NCBI GenBank assembly: GCA_030430155.1
Contig: JAUIFV010000005.1
Location: 1-64,000 of the forward strand
From: Gammaproteobacteria bacterium
GTDB lineage: Bacteria > Pseudomonadota > Gammaproteobacteria > Xanthomonadales > SZUA-5
Direction of reading: 5' to 3'
DNA length: 64,000 nucleotides
A program made the translations under genes and the position numbers. Shown one piece after another: positions 1-11,678 of this stretch (positions are counted from its first letter, which is position 1; the number at the start of each line of letters is the position of its first letter). A model generated the notes under the pieces. It did no database searches. It was not told where the DNA came from and was given only the letters and a program-made list of their open reading frames with translations.

Positions 1-1740
<1,740 letters not shown>

Positions 1741-1839
1741 GGACGATCCTCATCGACGGGTCAGTGTTGGATTATCCTTTAGCCCCGCGACGAATCACAC
1801 CGTCCTTTGGTTCACACCCTCGCAGACACAGGAGCGGCA

Positions 1840-2268
1840 ATGCTCTGGCTCAAGGCCTTCCATATCATCTTCGTGGTTACCTGGTTCGCCGGCCTGTTTT
1901 ACCTGCCGCGGCTGTTCGTCTATCACGCCCAGACCGAGGATCAGATCAGCCACGAGCGCTTCAAGGTGATGGAGCGGCGTTTGCTGGCGATCACCAATCT
2001 GGGTGCGCTGCTGGCGCTGGGCTTCGGGCTGGCGCTGCTGTGGTGGTGGATCAGCCACGCCGAGGGCTACATGAAGCAGGGCTGGCTGCATGCCAAGCTG
2101 ACCCTCATCGTCGGCCTGCTCGGCTATCACCACTGGTGCGCGCGCCTGGTCAAGGTATTTGCCGCCGGCAACAACACCCGCAGCCACCGCTGGTATCGCT
2201 GGTTCAACGAAGTGCCGGTGCTGTTCTTGCTGGGGATTGTGATTCTTGTTGTCGTCAAGCCGTTTTAG
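1840..2268 (+). CDS. hemJ: HemJ-family protoporphyrinogen oxidase (CopD-like membrane protein)
   Basis: MLWLKAFHIIFVVTWFAGLFYLPRLFVYHA..., four hydrophobic segments, typical HemJ N-terminus; the ORF track starts upstream at 1807. Confidence 0.85.
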   Translation: MLWLKAFHIIFVVTWFAGLFYLPRLFVYHAQTEDQISHERFKVMERRLLAITNLGALLALGFGLALLWWWISHAEGYMKQGWLHAKLTLIVGLLGYHHWCARLVKVFAAGNNTRSHRWYRWFNEVPVLFLLGIVILVVVKPF

Positions 2269-2457
2269 CCGACTTTTGGGCTAATGTCGGGTGAGGCACC
2301 ACAGCAGCCGTCGGAATAGGCGCGCTGGCAGCCATCCGGAGCGCATCATGGTCACGATTTGGTCCGAAAGCGTTAGTATCGCCCGGAGGGTTGGGGATGT
2401 CGGCCGCACGGGGAGTGGGCCGATCCGGTCTAGGGCAAGGCGGAGGTCATAGGGACG

Positions 2458-5205
2458 GTGCTGGCAAAGGACGTATCGCAGCAGGCAGCTGAACTCCGGC
2501 AGGCGTTCCTGCGGCATCTGCCGCGGCGGATCGATCTGCTGCAGAAGAAGGGCTACCGGCTGATTCGCGGGCCCTGGGATGTCAACGCGGCCGCCTTGGT
2601 GCTGCGCGAAGTGCAGCAGCTGGCCGGCGCGGCGGGCAAGCACGGGCTGGTGGACGCCAGCGATCGGCTCTATCAGCTGGAGCTGCGGCTGTCCGGCTTG
2701 ATGGAACACTTGACCGTTCCCGACGATGAGCAGCGCAAGCTGCTGGAGACCCTGGTCGCGCAGCTGCAGGTCGAGGCGCCGCCGGAAGAGCAGCAAACGC
2801 ACAGCACCAAGGATCTTATCGTCGCCCCGGTGCACCCAGGCCACCGGCCCATACTGATTACCCCTCCGGACGACTACTGGCGGCGCTTCAGCGTGCGCGA
2901 AGTCGAGCCGATGGACACTTCGAACACCCCCACCGCGCCGGCCACTCGGCTCAAGACCGTCGATGAGGCGCCGAAAACCGAAGTACTGCAGGGCGAAGAC
3001 GGCAATCCCATACTGGTCATGGGTGAGTTTCAGCCGCCTGAGATCGAGCCCATCGTCGCCGGACTGGCGCAGTCGGAAATCGAGCCCGCCGAGCCCGCGA
3101 AACAGGCCGATGCTGAGGACTATGAGGCCGAAGAGAGCGCCGCCGCTACAGCGCCGCGGCGAGAGGAAAAGGACAAGCCGCGCCGGGTGTTTTATCTGGC
3201 CGACATCAGTCCCTTCGCACGTGAGCTGCTTACCGAGCTGACCCGCTGCGGTTTTGCCGTCGAGCGGGTGGAAAGCGTCGAGGAGCTCAAGGAGATGCTC
3301 GGCTCGCTGGCCCCGGATCTGATCGTTATAGACAGCGTTTTTTTCGCCGAGATCGACCACCTGGGCGAATTCATCCGTCGGGTTCGGGCGCGGGTCCAGG
3401 CACCGCTGCCGCTGGTGCTGTTCTCAGCCGAATTGGAGTTGACCGATCGCCTTAAGGCGATGCGCGCCGGTGCGGCGACCCTGCTGTCGGCCGAACTCAG
3501 TCCTGGCGACGCCAGCGAGCGCATTCAGGAGGTGCTGTCGCCGCATCCGGAGCAGCCTTTCCGAGTGCTCATCGTCGAGGACGATCGCTCTCAGGCGATG
3601 TTTGCCGAGTCGGTGCTCAAGCGTGCCGGGATGTCCACCTGTGCGGTGACTGACGCATTGGAAACCATCGAGCAGTTGGATCAGTTCAAGCCTGATTTGA
3701 TCCTGATGGATCTGTACATGCCCAACATCACCGGCATGGAGCTGACCGCGATCATCCGCGAACGCAGCGAGTTCATCTCCACGCCTATCGTCTTCCTCTC
3801 CGGCGAGCAGGATTCTGAAAAGCAGTTCGAAGCCCTCGACGCTGGCGGTGACGACTTCCTGTCCAAGCCGATACGGCCCAAGCACCTGATGTCGGCGGTG
3901 GTCAATCGGGCCCGCCGTGCCCGGGCGCTGGCCAAGCGCGGTTCAGCGTTGCCCAAGGAGCACGATACCGGGCTCTACGAGCGCTCTCATCTGCTCGACA
4001 GGCTCAGCGAGGCGCTGGTGATCGACGATCTGGATAGCGCCCCAGGTGGTCTGTTGTTTGTGGAGATCAACGGCGCCCGCGAGCTGCGTGAGCGCGAAGG
4101 ATTGCTGGGCTATGAGGCATTGACCCGGCAGGTAGGCGCAACCATTGCCAGCTTCGCCGGGGCGGCAGACGTTTGCTCGCAGGGCAGTGACAGCAGTTTT
4201 CTATTCCTGGCTCAGGATCGACCGCAGGCCGAGTTCGAGGCTTTGGCCCAGGCGCTGCTGGACGCGGTTGCCAAGGGCGACTATGCCGTCGGGCAAATTT
4301 CGCTGAGTATCGGTGGATGCTTGTTCAAGCACGGCTTTGCCGACGCCGGTGCGATGTTGGCTGCGGCTGAGAAGGCCTGCGCCAGGGCGCGGGCGATCGA
4401 GCAGGGCGCGCAATTCGTGCTCCACGAGCCGGCGCCCAGCGCGCGCGCCGACACGCTGAGCGAGGCGGTGATTGAGGCGTTGGAGCAGGACCGCTTCGAG
4501 TTGCTGTTTCAGCCCATAGTCGCACTGCAGGGCAGCGGAGAAGAGCAATACGAGGCGCTGCTGCGACTGCGCAACGATGACGGGAGCAGCGTCAAGGCAC
4601 ACGACATCCAGGTCGCAGCCGAGGCCGCCGAGTGTGTCTTCGACGTCGACCGCTGGGTGCTCAAGCGGGCCCTGATGACCATCGATGAACGCTCACAGCG
4701 CGGCAAGCCGGTGCGCTTGTTTGTCGCCCAATCCGGGGCCAGTCTGGCCGATCCCGAACGGGCCGCCTGGCTCAAACAGATGTTGGATACCCGGCGGGTG
4801 TCGGCGGACAAGCTGGTTATGGAGTTTCGTCTTGCTGAAGCGATGCCGCGCCTGAACGACGCCATGCCGTTCTTCCAATCGATACGCGATCTGGGCGTTG
4901 GCCTGGTGCTGGACGAGTTCGAGCCGGATATGACTGCGCTGCAGATGCTCAGCTATCTGGCAGTGGATTCGATCAAACTGCACCCACGCTACTCGGCGCC
5001 GGAGCTGGATGAGAGTTCCGAGAAGGAGGTGCGCAGCCTGATCGACGCAGCCCACGCGGCAAAGAAGAAGGTGATGGCGGCAACGGTAGAGACCGCGCCC
5101 TCCGCCGCGGCGCTGTGGACGCTAGGTGTGGACTATATCCAGGGCAATTTCGTGCAGCAGCCGGAGAACGAGCTGGGATTCGACTTCAGTACGTCTGCGC
5201 TGTAG
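2458..5205 (+). CDS. Multidomain response regulator: degenerate Hpt-like N-terminus, pseudo-REC, REC, degenerate GGDEF, degenerate EAL
   Basis: REC: FRVLIVEDDRSQAMFAESVLKRAG...PDLILMDLYMPNITGMEL...FLSKPIRP; GGDEF position reads GSDSS; EAL region FELLFQPIVALQGSGEEQYEALLRLR...LVLDEFEPD...VDYIQGNFVQQP. GTG start. Confidence 0.85.
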   Translation: MLAKDVSQQAAELRQAFLRHLPRRIDLLQKKGYRLIRGPWDVNAAALVLREVQQLAGAAGKHGLVDASDRLYQLELRLSGLMEHLTVPDDEQRKLLETLVAQLQVEAPPEEQQTHSTKDLIVAPVHPGHRPILITPPDDYWRRFSVREVEPMDTSNTPTAPATRLKTVDEAPKTEVLQGEDGNPILVMGEFQPPEIEPIVAGLAQSEIEPAEPAKQADAEDYEAEESAAATAPRREEKDKPRRVFYLADISPFARELLTELTRCGFAVERVESVEELKEMLGSLAPDLIVIDSVFFAEIDHLGEFIRRVRARVQAPLPLVLFSAELELTDRLKAMRAGAATLLSAELSPGDASERIQEVLSPHPEQPFRVLIVEDDRSQAMFAESVLKRAGMSTCAVTDALETIEQLDQFKPDLILMDLYMPNITGMELTAIIRERSEFISTPIVFLSGEQDSEKQFEALDAGGDDFLSKPIRPKHLMSAVVNRARRARALAKRGSALPKEHDTGLYERSHLLDRLSEALVIDDLDSAPGGLLFVEINGARELREREGLLGYEALTRQVGATIASFAGAADVCSQGSDSSFLFLAQDRPQAEFEALAQALLDAVAKGDYAVGQISLSIGGCLFKHGFADAGAMLAAAEKACARARAIEQGAQFVLHEPAPSARADTLSEAVIEALEQDRFELLFQPIVALQGSGEEQYEALLRLRNDDGSSVKAHDIQVAAEAAECVFDVDRWVLKRALMTIDERSQRGKPVRLFVAQSGASLADPERAAWLKQMLDTRRVSADKLVMEFRLAEAMPRLNDAMPFFQSIRDLGVGLVLDEFEPDMTALQMLSYLAVDSIKLHPRYSAPELDESSEKEVRSLIDAAHAAKKKVMAATVETAPSAAALWTLGVDYIQGNFVQQPENELGFDFSTSAL

Positions 5206-5251
5206 CGAGCGGGCAGGTTTGGCCTGACCGGAACAAGAAAACTAGGGGAAG

Positions 5252-8032
5252 TTGTCGCCAATGGTCAGTCGCGGAGAACGCGCTCAGATTGAATCCCGGG
5301 TTCGCGCTCGCGCCAAGCGGGCCGAAGAGATGTATCTGGTGGAGTCGGTCGCGCTATGGTGTATCGCTTCGATTCCGCTGGCGGTGGTTATCGCTCTGAC
5401 CGTCTCGGAGCTGACGGCCAAAGGCGCGTTGATAGGCTGGGTCGCGGCCAAGGCATTCATGGCCCTGGTTGCCGTGTTTGCCTGGTCCACGCGTGATCGG
5501 TTGGAGCGAGCTACCAAGATCGCCCAGATCGCGCTGATCCTGAGTGCGCTGTGTTGGGGTACCTCGGGGATATTCTTCGGCAGCTTTAACGATCCGGCGT
5601 ACAACGTGCCGGTCCAGGTGGCAGTCGCCGGCGTAGCCTGTGCCGCGGTTTGGCTGTTTGGCCGCCAGCTGTTTCTGGTTTCCGGGGTCCTGTTTGTCAT
5701 CCTGGCGCCCATCCTGTTCCATTTGCTGTTGGGTTGGAGCGCGCACTGGGCCACCGCCGCCATCATCGTTTTCCTGGTCGTCGCCAATTTGCTGATCAGT
5801 CGTCGGCAGTCCAGCTTCGCGCTGGATCCGGCCGATCTGGACTTGACTGGTGCTGACGGTGACACCGGCTCCACCAGCAAGTCGGCAACCGCGATGGTTG
5901 CGGCGCTGGAAGAGCAGGTCGCCGATCTGCGCGGCGAGTTGGAGCGGCAACGCAACCTGGAGGACGAGATCAACGCGGCCAAGCAGTCGGCCGAAGCAGC
6001 GGCTATGGCCAAGGGCGAGTTCCTGGCCACCATGAGCCATGAGATGCGCACGCCCTTGAACGGCATCATCCCGCTGTTGGAAATACTCCGTGATACGCGA
6101 TTGGAGCCGGATCAGCGCGAGTACCTGAACACCTCCTATCAGTCGGCCAAGCACCTGCTGCGCATCATCGACGACATCCTCGATTACTCGAAGATGGAAG
6201 CGGGCAAGCTGGACCTGGAAACCACCGGGATCAATCTGCGCGAGATCACCGATTCGGTGGTTCGGCTGCTGGAGAAGAATGCCGAGAACAAGGGACTGCG
6301 TCTGTCGGCGATGATCGAGCCGGGGGTGCGTCTGGCCGCCCGTGGTGATCCGGTAAGGCTGCGTCAGGTGTTGGCCAATCTGGTCAGCAACGGAATCAAG
6401 TTCACCGAGAAGGGCACCATCTCCATCCAGGTCTCCAAGCGTGGCGAGACGCGTACTCACAGCGAAGTGCTGTTTGTGGTTCGCGACACCGGGGTAGGCA
6501 TTGCTCCGGAGGTCGCCGAGAAACTGTTCAAGCCTTTTTCGCAGGCCGATGCGTCGACTACGCGTACCTACGGTGGTACCGGGCTGGGTTTGGTCATCTG
6601 CAAGCGCATCGTGGATCTGATGGGCGGCAAGATCGGCCTCAAGAGCGAGATCGGCAAGGGCTCGATCTTCTGGTTCAGTGTGCCCCTGCTCAAAGCGGTG
6701 GGCGACATGACCAACGCCAGGCGCAGCCTGGACGGTGCGCGTGCGCTGATCGTTTCTTCCGACTCGCGGCTGGTCCAGCGCATGTCCACCTACATGCAGT
6801 CGTGGGGCATGGCGCAGCTATCGACCAACACCACCGCCGATGCGATTTCCAAGCTCAAATCCTCGGCCACGCTGGGTGAAACCTGGGCGTTCGATCTGTG
6901 CGTCGTCGACTTCAACACGATGCGCAATACCGCGCCGGCGCTGGTTCGCAACGTCACCCGTGAACCGGTGCTGGAGCGCCTCAAGCTGCTCTACATCAGC
7001 GGCGAAGAGCCGATTGCCGCCGAGCTTGCCGAGAATGATCGGGCGGCTGCCGTGGAGAACAATGCCAGCGAGGGCGAGCTGCAGGCGCAGGTCAATCATC
7101 TGCTTGAGATTGATCAGCCCGGTGAGCAGCGAGTCAGCCTGATCGAGCAGGCGCAGCGCCTGGGCGTTGATGAACGCAGCAGCAAGCCGGCGCAAGGGCA
7201 GGTGGCCGGTCCGCTGACCGGGCATGTTTTGCTGGTGGAAGACAATCCAGTCAATCGCCAGGTGGCGCAAAAGCTGCTCGGACTGATCGGCTTGAGCTTC
7301 GATCATGCCGAGAATGGCAAGCTGGCGGTGGAGATGGCCAGCAAGAACCAGTACGACGCGGTGCTGATGGACTGCCAGATGCCGGTGATGGACGGCTACA
7401 CCGCGACCCGGACCCGGCGGATGCTGGAAGAGGATCGCAAGCTGCCGCGGCTGCCCATCGTGGCAATGACCGCCAACGCCATGGCAGGCGACAGGGAAAA
7501 GTGCCTGGCAGCGGGCATGGACGACTATTTGTCCAAACCGCTCAACCGCGGCCTGCTCGAGCAAACGCTGCGCAAATGGCTGCCCGGTGATGCCAAGAGC
7601 AAGGCCAAGCCGACCCCAGAGCCGAAAGCGGGCAAGCCCGCCCCCGAGCCGCCAAAAATCACCACCGAACCGGTCAAGCTCAAAGAGCGCGGCGCAGCAA
7701 TCGACGAGCAGATTGTTTCCGAGCTGCTGGAGGTGATGGGTAGCGAATTCACATCGCTGGTGCGGGTTTACCTGGAAGACACGCCGAAGAATCTCAAGGC
7801 CTTAAGCGATGCGGCGGAGAACGGCGACGTCAACGGCATGGTCGCGCCTGCACATTCGCTCAAATCGACCAGCGCCAATCTTGGAGCGATGGCGCTGTCG
7901 GAACTGGCCAAACAGATCGAACACGGTGCGCGCCAGCAGGCACTACCCGATCCGCTGGGTCTGGCCCGGGCCGCATCGGTGGAGTTCCAGCGCGCTGCGG
8001 ATGAGTTGGAGGGCTTGTTGTCTAAGAGCTAG
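5252..8032 (+). CDS. Hybrid sensor histidine kinase (N-terminal TM region, HisKA, HATPase, pseudo-REC, REC, Hpt)
   Basis: FLATMSHEMRTPLNGIIPLLE; GGTGLGLVICKRIVDLMGG; HVLLVEDNPVNRQVAQKLL...AVLMDCQMPVMDGY; C-terminal Hpt PAHSLKSTSANLGA. Confidence 0.9.
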   Translation: MSPMVSRGERAQIESRVRARAKRAEEMYLVESVALWCIASIPLAVVIALTVSELTAKGALIGWVAAKAFMALVAVFAWSTRDRLERATKIAQIALILSALCWGTSGIFFGSFNDPAYNVPVQVAVAGVACAAVWLFGRQLFLVSGVLFVILAPILFHLLLGWSAHWATAAIIVFLVVANLLISRRQSSFALDPADLDLTGADGDTGSTSKSATAMVAALEEQVADLRGELERQRNLEDEINAAKQSAEAAAMAKGEFLATMSHEMRTPLNGIIPLLEILRDTRLEPDQREYLNTSYQSAKHLLRIIDDILDYSKMEAGKLDLETTGINLREITDSVVRLLEKNAENKGLRLSAMIEPGVRLAARGDPVRLRQVLANLVSNGIKFTEKGTISIQVSKRGETRTHSEVLFVVRDTGVGIAPEVAEKLFKPFSQADASTTRTYGGTGLGLVICKRIVDLMGGKIGLKSEIGKGSIFWFSVPLLKAVGDMTNARRSLDGARALIVSSDSRLVQRMSTYMQSWGMAQLSTNTTADAISKLKSSATLGETWAFDLCVVDFNTMRNTAPALVRNVTREPVLERLKLLYISGEEPIAAELAENDRAAAVENNASEGELQAQVNHLLEIDQPGEQRVSLIEQAQRLGVDERSSKPAQGQVAGPLTGHVLLVEDNPVNRQVAQKLLGLIGLSFDHAENGKLAVEMASKNQYDAVLMDCQMPVMDGYTATRTRRMLEEDRKLPRLPIVAMTANAMAGDREKCLAAGMDDYLSKPLNRGLLEQTLRKWLPGDAKSKAKPTPEPKAGKPAPEPPKITTEPVKLKERGAAIDEQIVSELLEVMGSEFTSLVRVYLEDTPKNLKALSDAAENGDVNGMVAPAHSLKSTSANLGAMALSELAKQIEHGARQQALPDPLGLARAASVEFQRAADELEGLLSKS

Positions 8033-8303
8033 GGCCCAGGGGGAAGGCGGAGAAAGGGCCCAGGGCCCAGGAGTGCTGAGAGCAAGGGCTCAGGGGAAGA
8101 GCAGAGAGAGGGCCCAGGGCCCAGGGGCGCTAGGAGCAAGGGCCCAGGGCCCAGGGAAGGGGCCCAGGGCCCAGAGGGGAGCGTCGCAGACTCGAATCAG
8201 TGCCTTGCATCCAGCGGCGTCCACAGCGCCCGCAGCTCATCGGTGGGCAAGGCGAGGGTACCCAAGCTTTCCTGGGCCCTGGGCCCTAACTCCCTGGGCC
8301 CTC
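8031..8303. repeat. Heptad-repeat (AGGGCNN) inverted array, copy A
   Basis: Several AGGGCCCAGGGCCCAG blocks from 8031 to 8174, including two similar 30-bp units (agggcccagggcccaggagtgctgagagca / agggcccagggcccaggggcgctaggagca); opposite-orientation cctgggccctgggccct at about 8270-8286 and ccctgggccct to about 8302. Confidence 0.8.
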
Positions 8304-8311
8304 GCTACACC

Positions 8312-8776
8312 CTACAGTTTGCTCTGCAGATACAGCGTCTCGCCGAGCTTGTCGACCAGTTCCAGCTGGGTTTCCAGCCAATCCACGTGCTCCTCTTCGG
8401 AGTCGAGAATGCTGCGCAGCAGTTCGCGGCTGACGTAGTCGCCAACCTTCTCGCAGTGCACGATGGCATCGCGCAGGTCGGGGATGGCCTTCAGTTCCAT
8501 CTTCAGATCGCTGCGCAGCGCCTCCACCGGGTTTTCGCCGATCATCAGCTTGCCGAGCTTTTGCAGGTTGGGCAGGCCTTCAAGGAAAAGGATGCGCTCG
8601 ATCAGCTGATCGGCGTGTTTCATCTCGTCGATGGACTCGTGGTACTCGTGATCGGCCAGACTGGTGTAACCCCAGTTTTTGAACATCCGCGCATGCAGGA
8701 AATACTGATTGATGGCGGTCAGTTCGTTGGTAAGAATGCCATTCAAGTGCTTGATTACGCCGCTATCGCCTTTCAT
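8312..8776 (-). CDS. bfr: Bacterioferritin
   Basis: [67 protein letters not shown]; ferritin-like motifs, 154 aa. Confidence 0.95.
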   Translation of the reverse strand: MKGDSGVIKHLNGILTNELTAINQYFLHARMFKNWGYTSLADHEYHESIDEMKHADQLIERILFLEGLPNLQKLGKLMIGENPVEALRSDLKMELKAIPDLRDAIVHCEKVGDYVSRELLRSILDSEEEHVDWLETQLELVDKLGETLYLQSKL

Positions 8777-8941
8777 TTCGACCTCGAAGTGGAGGGATCA
8801 GCACACATCATACCGAGCCGCGACCAGCAACGTCGGAATGCAAACGAGAGCGATTCTAAGGGGAGTCCTTAGGCCCCTCGCTGCGATGCAGCAAAGCCGG
8901 TAGGATGAGCGGTTCAATGATTGCTAGCCAGGAGGGTGCGC

Positions 8942-11647
8942 ATGGCCAGGGACGTGGAGTTCGCCGAGCAGGATTTGCCGTTGAAGGAAGACGTCAGCCT
9001 GCTGGGCAGGCTGGTCGGCGACGTGCTCTCCGACCAACTCGGCAGGGAATTCCTGGCCTTCACCGAGCAGGTGCGCACCCGCGCGATCGCCAGGCGAGAG
9101 AGTGGGCACGGCAACCTGCTGCCGCTGGAAGAGCTGCTCAACGGCCTGGATCTGCGTCGCGCCGGTGATCTGGTGCGCGCCTTCTCGGCCTACTTCCAGG
9201 TGGTCAATATTGCCGAGCACGTGCATCGGATACGCCGCCGCCGCGACTACCAGCGGGCCGGCGCCTCGCCGCAGCCTGGCAGTGCCGAACAGGTGCTGGG
9301 TCGCCTGGCGCAGTCGGGGATCAGCGCCGATCAGGTCGAGCGCACCCTGCAGCGGCTGTGTCTGGAGCCGGTGTTCACCGCGCATCCCACCGAGGCCACC
9401 CGGCGCAGCATCCTGGAGAAGGAGCAGGGCATCGTTCGACTGCTGGTTGATCGGCTCGATCCCGGGCGCACACCGCAGGAGGATGCAGCCGAGATCGCCC
9501 AGGTGCTGATGCTGATCGCCAGCACCTGGCAAACCGCGGAGTACTCGCCGGTACGGCCGACCGTGGAGGAAGAGCGCGAGCATGTCCTCTACTACCTGGC
9601 CGACGTGATCTACCGCGCCATTCCAGCCTGCTACGAGAATCTCCAGCTGGCCTTGAGCAAGGCCTATCCCGATCACAGCTGGGAGCAGCTGCCGGTGTTG
9701 GTGCGCTTTGGCACCTGGGTCGGCGGCGATATGGACGGCAATCCCAACGTCGATGCGCGCAGCGTGCGCTCCTCGCTGTCGGCCCAGCGCGAGCTGGTGC
9801 TGCGCCGCTACCGGGTCGACGTGCAAGCGCTGGCGCGACTGCTGACCCAGTCCACCACCCGGATCGGCATCTCACCGCAGGTGCTGGAAAAGGTGGCGGA
9901 CTACCGCCAGCGCTTCAGCGCAGCTTCGGCACAGATTCCCGAGCGCCACGCCGATATGGCCTACCGGGTCCTGTTGACCTTAGTGGACGCGCGTCTGCAG
10001 GCCACGCTGGCCGATCATGACGACGGCTACGCCAACCCGCAGGAGTTCCACGACGATCTCAATCAGATCCGCATCAGCCTGTACAGACACGGCGGGCGGC
10101 AGGCCGGACTGTTCCCGCTGCAGCGGCTGATCTGGCGCGCCGAGACCTTCGGCTTTCACCTGGCCACGTTGGACGTGCGTCAGCACGCTGCGGTGCATCG
10201 GGCGGCGTTGAGCGAAGCCTGCGCCACCGCACTGGACGACGACGGCCAGCGGCGAGCGCTGCTGGATAGGGTGCTGGCTGACTCTGCAGCGCTACCGGAA
10301 CCCAGCGCCGAAGGGGCCTGGCAATCCACCCGCGGCGTGATGCGGGCCATCGGTGACGGTTTGGCACGCTACGGACGGCACGCGCTGGGACCCTACATCG
10401 TCAGCATGTGCGAATCAGCTGACGATGTGCTTTCGGTACTGGCGCTGGCGCACCTTTCCGGTCTGCACGATGCCGAGCGCCGGGTGCCGCTGGATGTGGT
10501 GCCGCTGCTGGAAACGGTGGCTGATCTGGACCTGGGACCGAAGATCCTCGAGCAGCTGTTCACCAACGAGCACTACCAGAACCACCTGCACAGCCGTGGC
10601 AATCAGCAGCTGGTGATGCTGGGTTATTCCGATTCCAGCAAGGACGGCGGTCTGGTCGCCTCGCGCTGGGCCTTGTTCCGCGCCCAGCGTGCGCTTAGCG
10701 ATGTGGCCGAGCGCTTCGGCGTGGAGATCGGCTTCTTCCACGGCCGCGGCGGCACCGTCAGTCGCGGCGGCGGCAAGACCGAGCGGGCGATTCTGGCTTC
10801 GCCCCCGGGCAGCGCCGGACGCCGCTTCCGGGTTACCGAGCAGGGCGAGGTGATCCACCGCAAATACAGCGTCCGCGCCATCGCTCTGCGCAACATGGAG
10901 CAGGCGCTGGGCGCGCTGGCGCAGGCCGATCTGGCGCCGCCGCCGCCGCCCACCGATCCCGATCACCAGGCCATCGCCGAACTGATCGCCAAGACCAGCG
11001 AGGCGGCCTGGCGCAAGCTGATTCACGATACCGAGGGCTTCACCGACTACTTCCGAGCGGCCACGCCCATCGACGTCATCGAGCGGATGAAGATTGGGTC
11101 CCGGCCGAGCTCGCGCAAAGCCGGCGTCTTCGCCATCGACGACATGCGCGCAATCCCCTGGGTCTTCGCCTGGTCGCAGTCGCGGCATGGTCTGACCAAC
11201 TGGTACGGGGTCGGTGAGGGCCTGCAGGCGGCCATTGATCGCTATGGCCTGGAACGGGTGCGCGCGCTGGCCCAGGACTGGCTGTTTCTGCAGGTGATGG
11301 TGGCTGATGTGGAGATGGTCATGGCCAAGGCCGACATCGACATCGCCGCGCACTACTCGGAGCTGGCCGGTCCGCTGCACGAACAGATCTTCCCGATCAT
11401 CCGCAACGAGTTCGAACGCACCAAGCGCACTCTGAGCGCCCTGCGCGGCGGTGCCGACATGCTCGACTATGACCCGCGTCTGGCTCGCATCATCCGTCTG
11501 CGCAACCCTTATGTGGATCCGCTGAGTGTGCTCCAGGTCGATCTGCTGGCGCGCTGGCGAGCGACCGACAGGCAGGACGAGCAGCTGTTTGCGGCATTGG
11601 TGTCGACGGTCAACGGGATCGCGCGCGGGCTGCAGAACACCGGCTGA
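8942..11647 (+). CDS. ppc: Phosphoenolpyruvate carboxylase
   Basis: VFTAHPTEATRRSILEK; GYSDSSKDGGLVASRWALFRAQ; FFHGRGGTVSRGGGKTERAILASPPGS; C-terminal NG. The ORF track starts at 8921; ATG at 8942 is more likely. Confidence 0.95.
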   Translation: MARDVEFAEQDLPLKEDVSLLGRLVGDVLSDQLGREFLAFTEQVRTRAIARRESGHGNLLPLEELLNGLDLRRAGDLVRAFSAYFQVVNIAEHVHRIRRRRDYQRAGASPQPGSAEQVLGRLAQSGISADQVERTLQRLCLEPVFTAHPTEATRRSILEKEQGIVRLLVDRLDPGRTPQEDAAEIAQVLMLIASTWQTAEYSPVRPTVEEEREHVLYYLADVIYRAIPACYENLQLALSKAYPDHSWEQLPVLVRFGTWVGGDMDGNPNVDARSVRSSLSAQRELVLRRYRVDVQALARLLTQSTTRIGISPQVLEKVADYRQRFSAASAQIPERHADMAYRVLLTLVDARLQATLADHDDGYANPQEFHDDLNQIRISLYRHGGRQAGLFPLQRLIWRAETFGFHLATLDVRQHAAVHRAALSEACATALDDDGQRRALLDRVLADSAALPEPSAEGAWQSTRGVMRAIGDGLARYGRHALGPYIVSMCESADDVLSVLALAHLSGLHDAERRVPLDVVPLLETVADLDLGPKILEQLFTNEHYQNHLHSRGNQQLVMLGYSDSSKDGGLVASRWALFRAQRALSDVAERFGVEIGFFHGRGGTVSRGGGKTERAILASPPGSAGRRFRVTEQGEVIHRKYSVRAIALRNMEQALGALAQADLAPPPPPTDPDHQAIAELIAKTSEAAWRKLIHDTEGFTDYFRAATPIDVIERMKIGSRPSSRKAGVFAIDDMRAIPWVFAWSQSRHGLTNWYGVGEGLQAAIDRYGLERVRALAQDWLFLQVMVADVEMVMAKADIDIAAHYSELAGPLHEQIFPIIRNEFERTKRTLSALRGGADMLDYDPRLARIIRLRNPYVDPLSVLQVDLLARWRATDRQDEQLFAALVSTVNGIARGLQNTG

Positions 11648-11678
11648 GCAGCAGTAGAAGATCCATGAATAATGCGGG

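Noticed and set aside
2281-3360. 359-aa minus-strand ORF
   Set aside because: Antisense to the REC/EAL gene; low-information Gln/Arg/Leu-rich shadow translation.
5354-6460. 368-aa minus-strand ORF
   Set aside because: Antisense to the hybrid kinase gene, no recognisable domain.
8031-8303. CRISPR-like array
   Set aside because: Repeats are 7-bp periodic and adjoining, no unique spacers of constant size, no cas genes.
7809-8438. 209-aa plus-strand ORF covering the heptad array
   Set aside because: Out of frame with the kinase; the 'RAQGPGALGARAQGPG' stretch is just translated GGGCCCAGGGCCC repeat.
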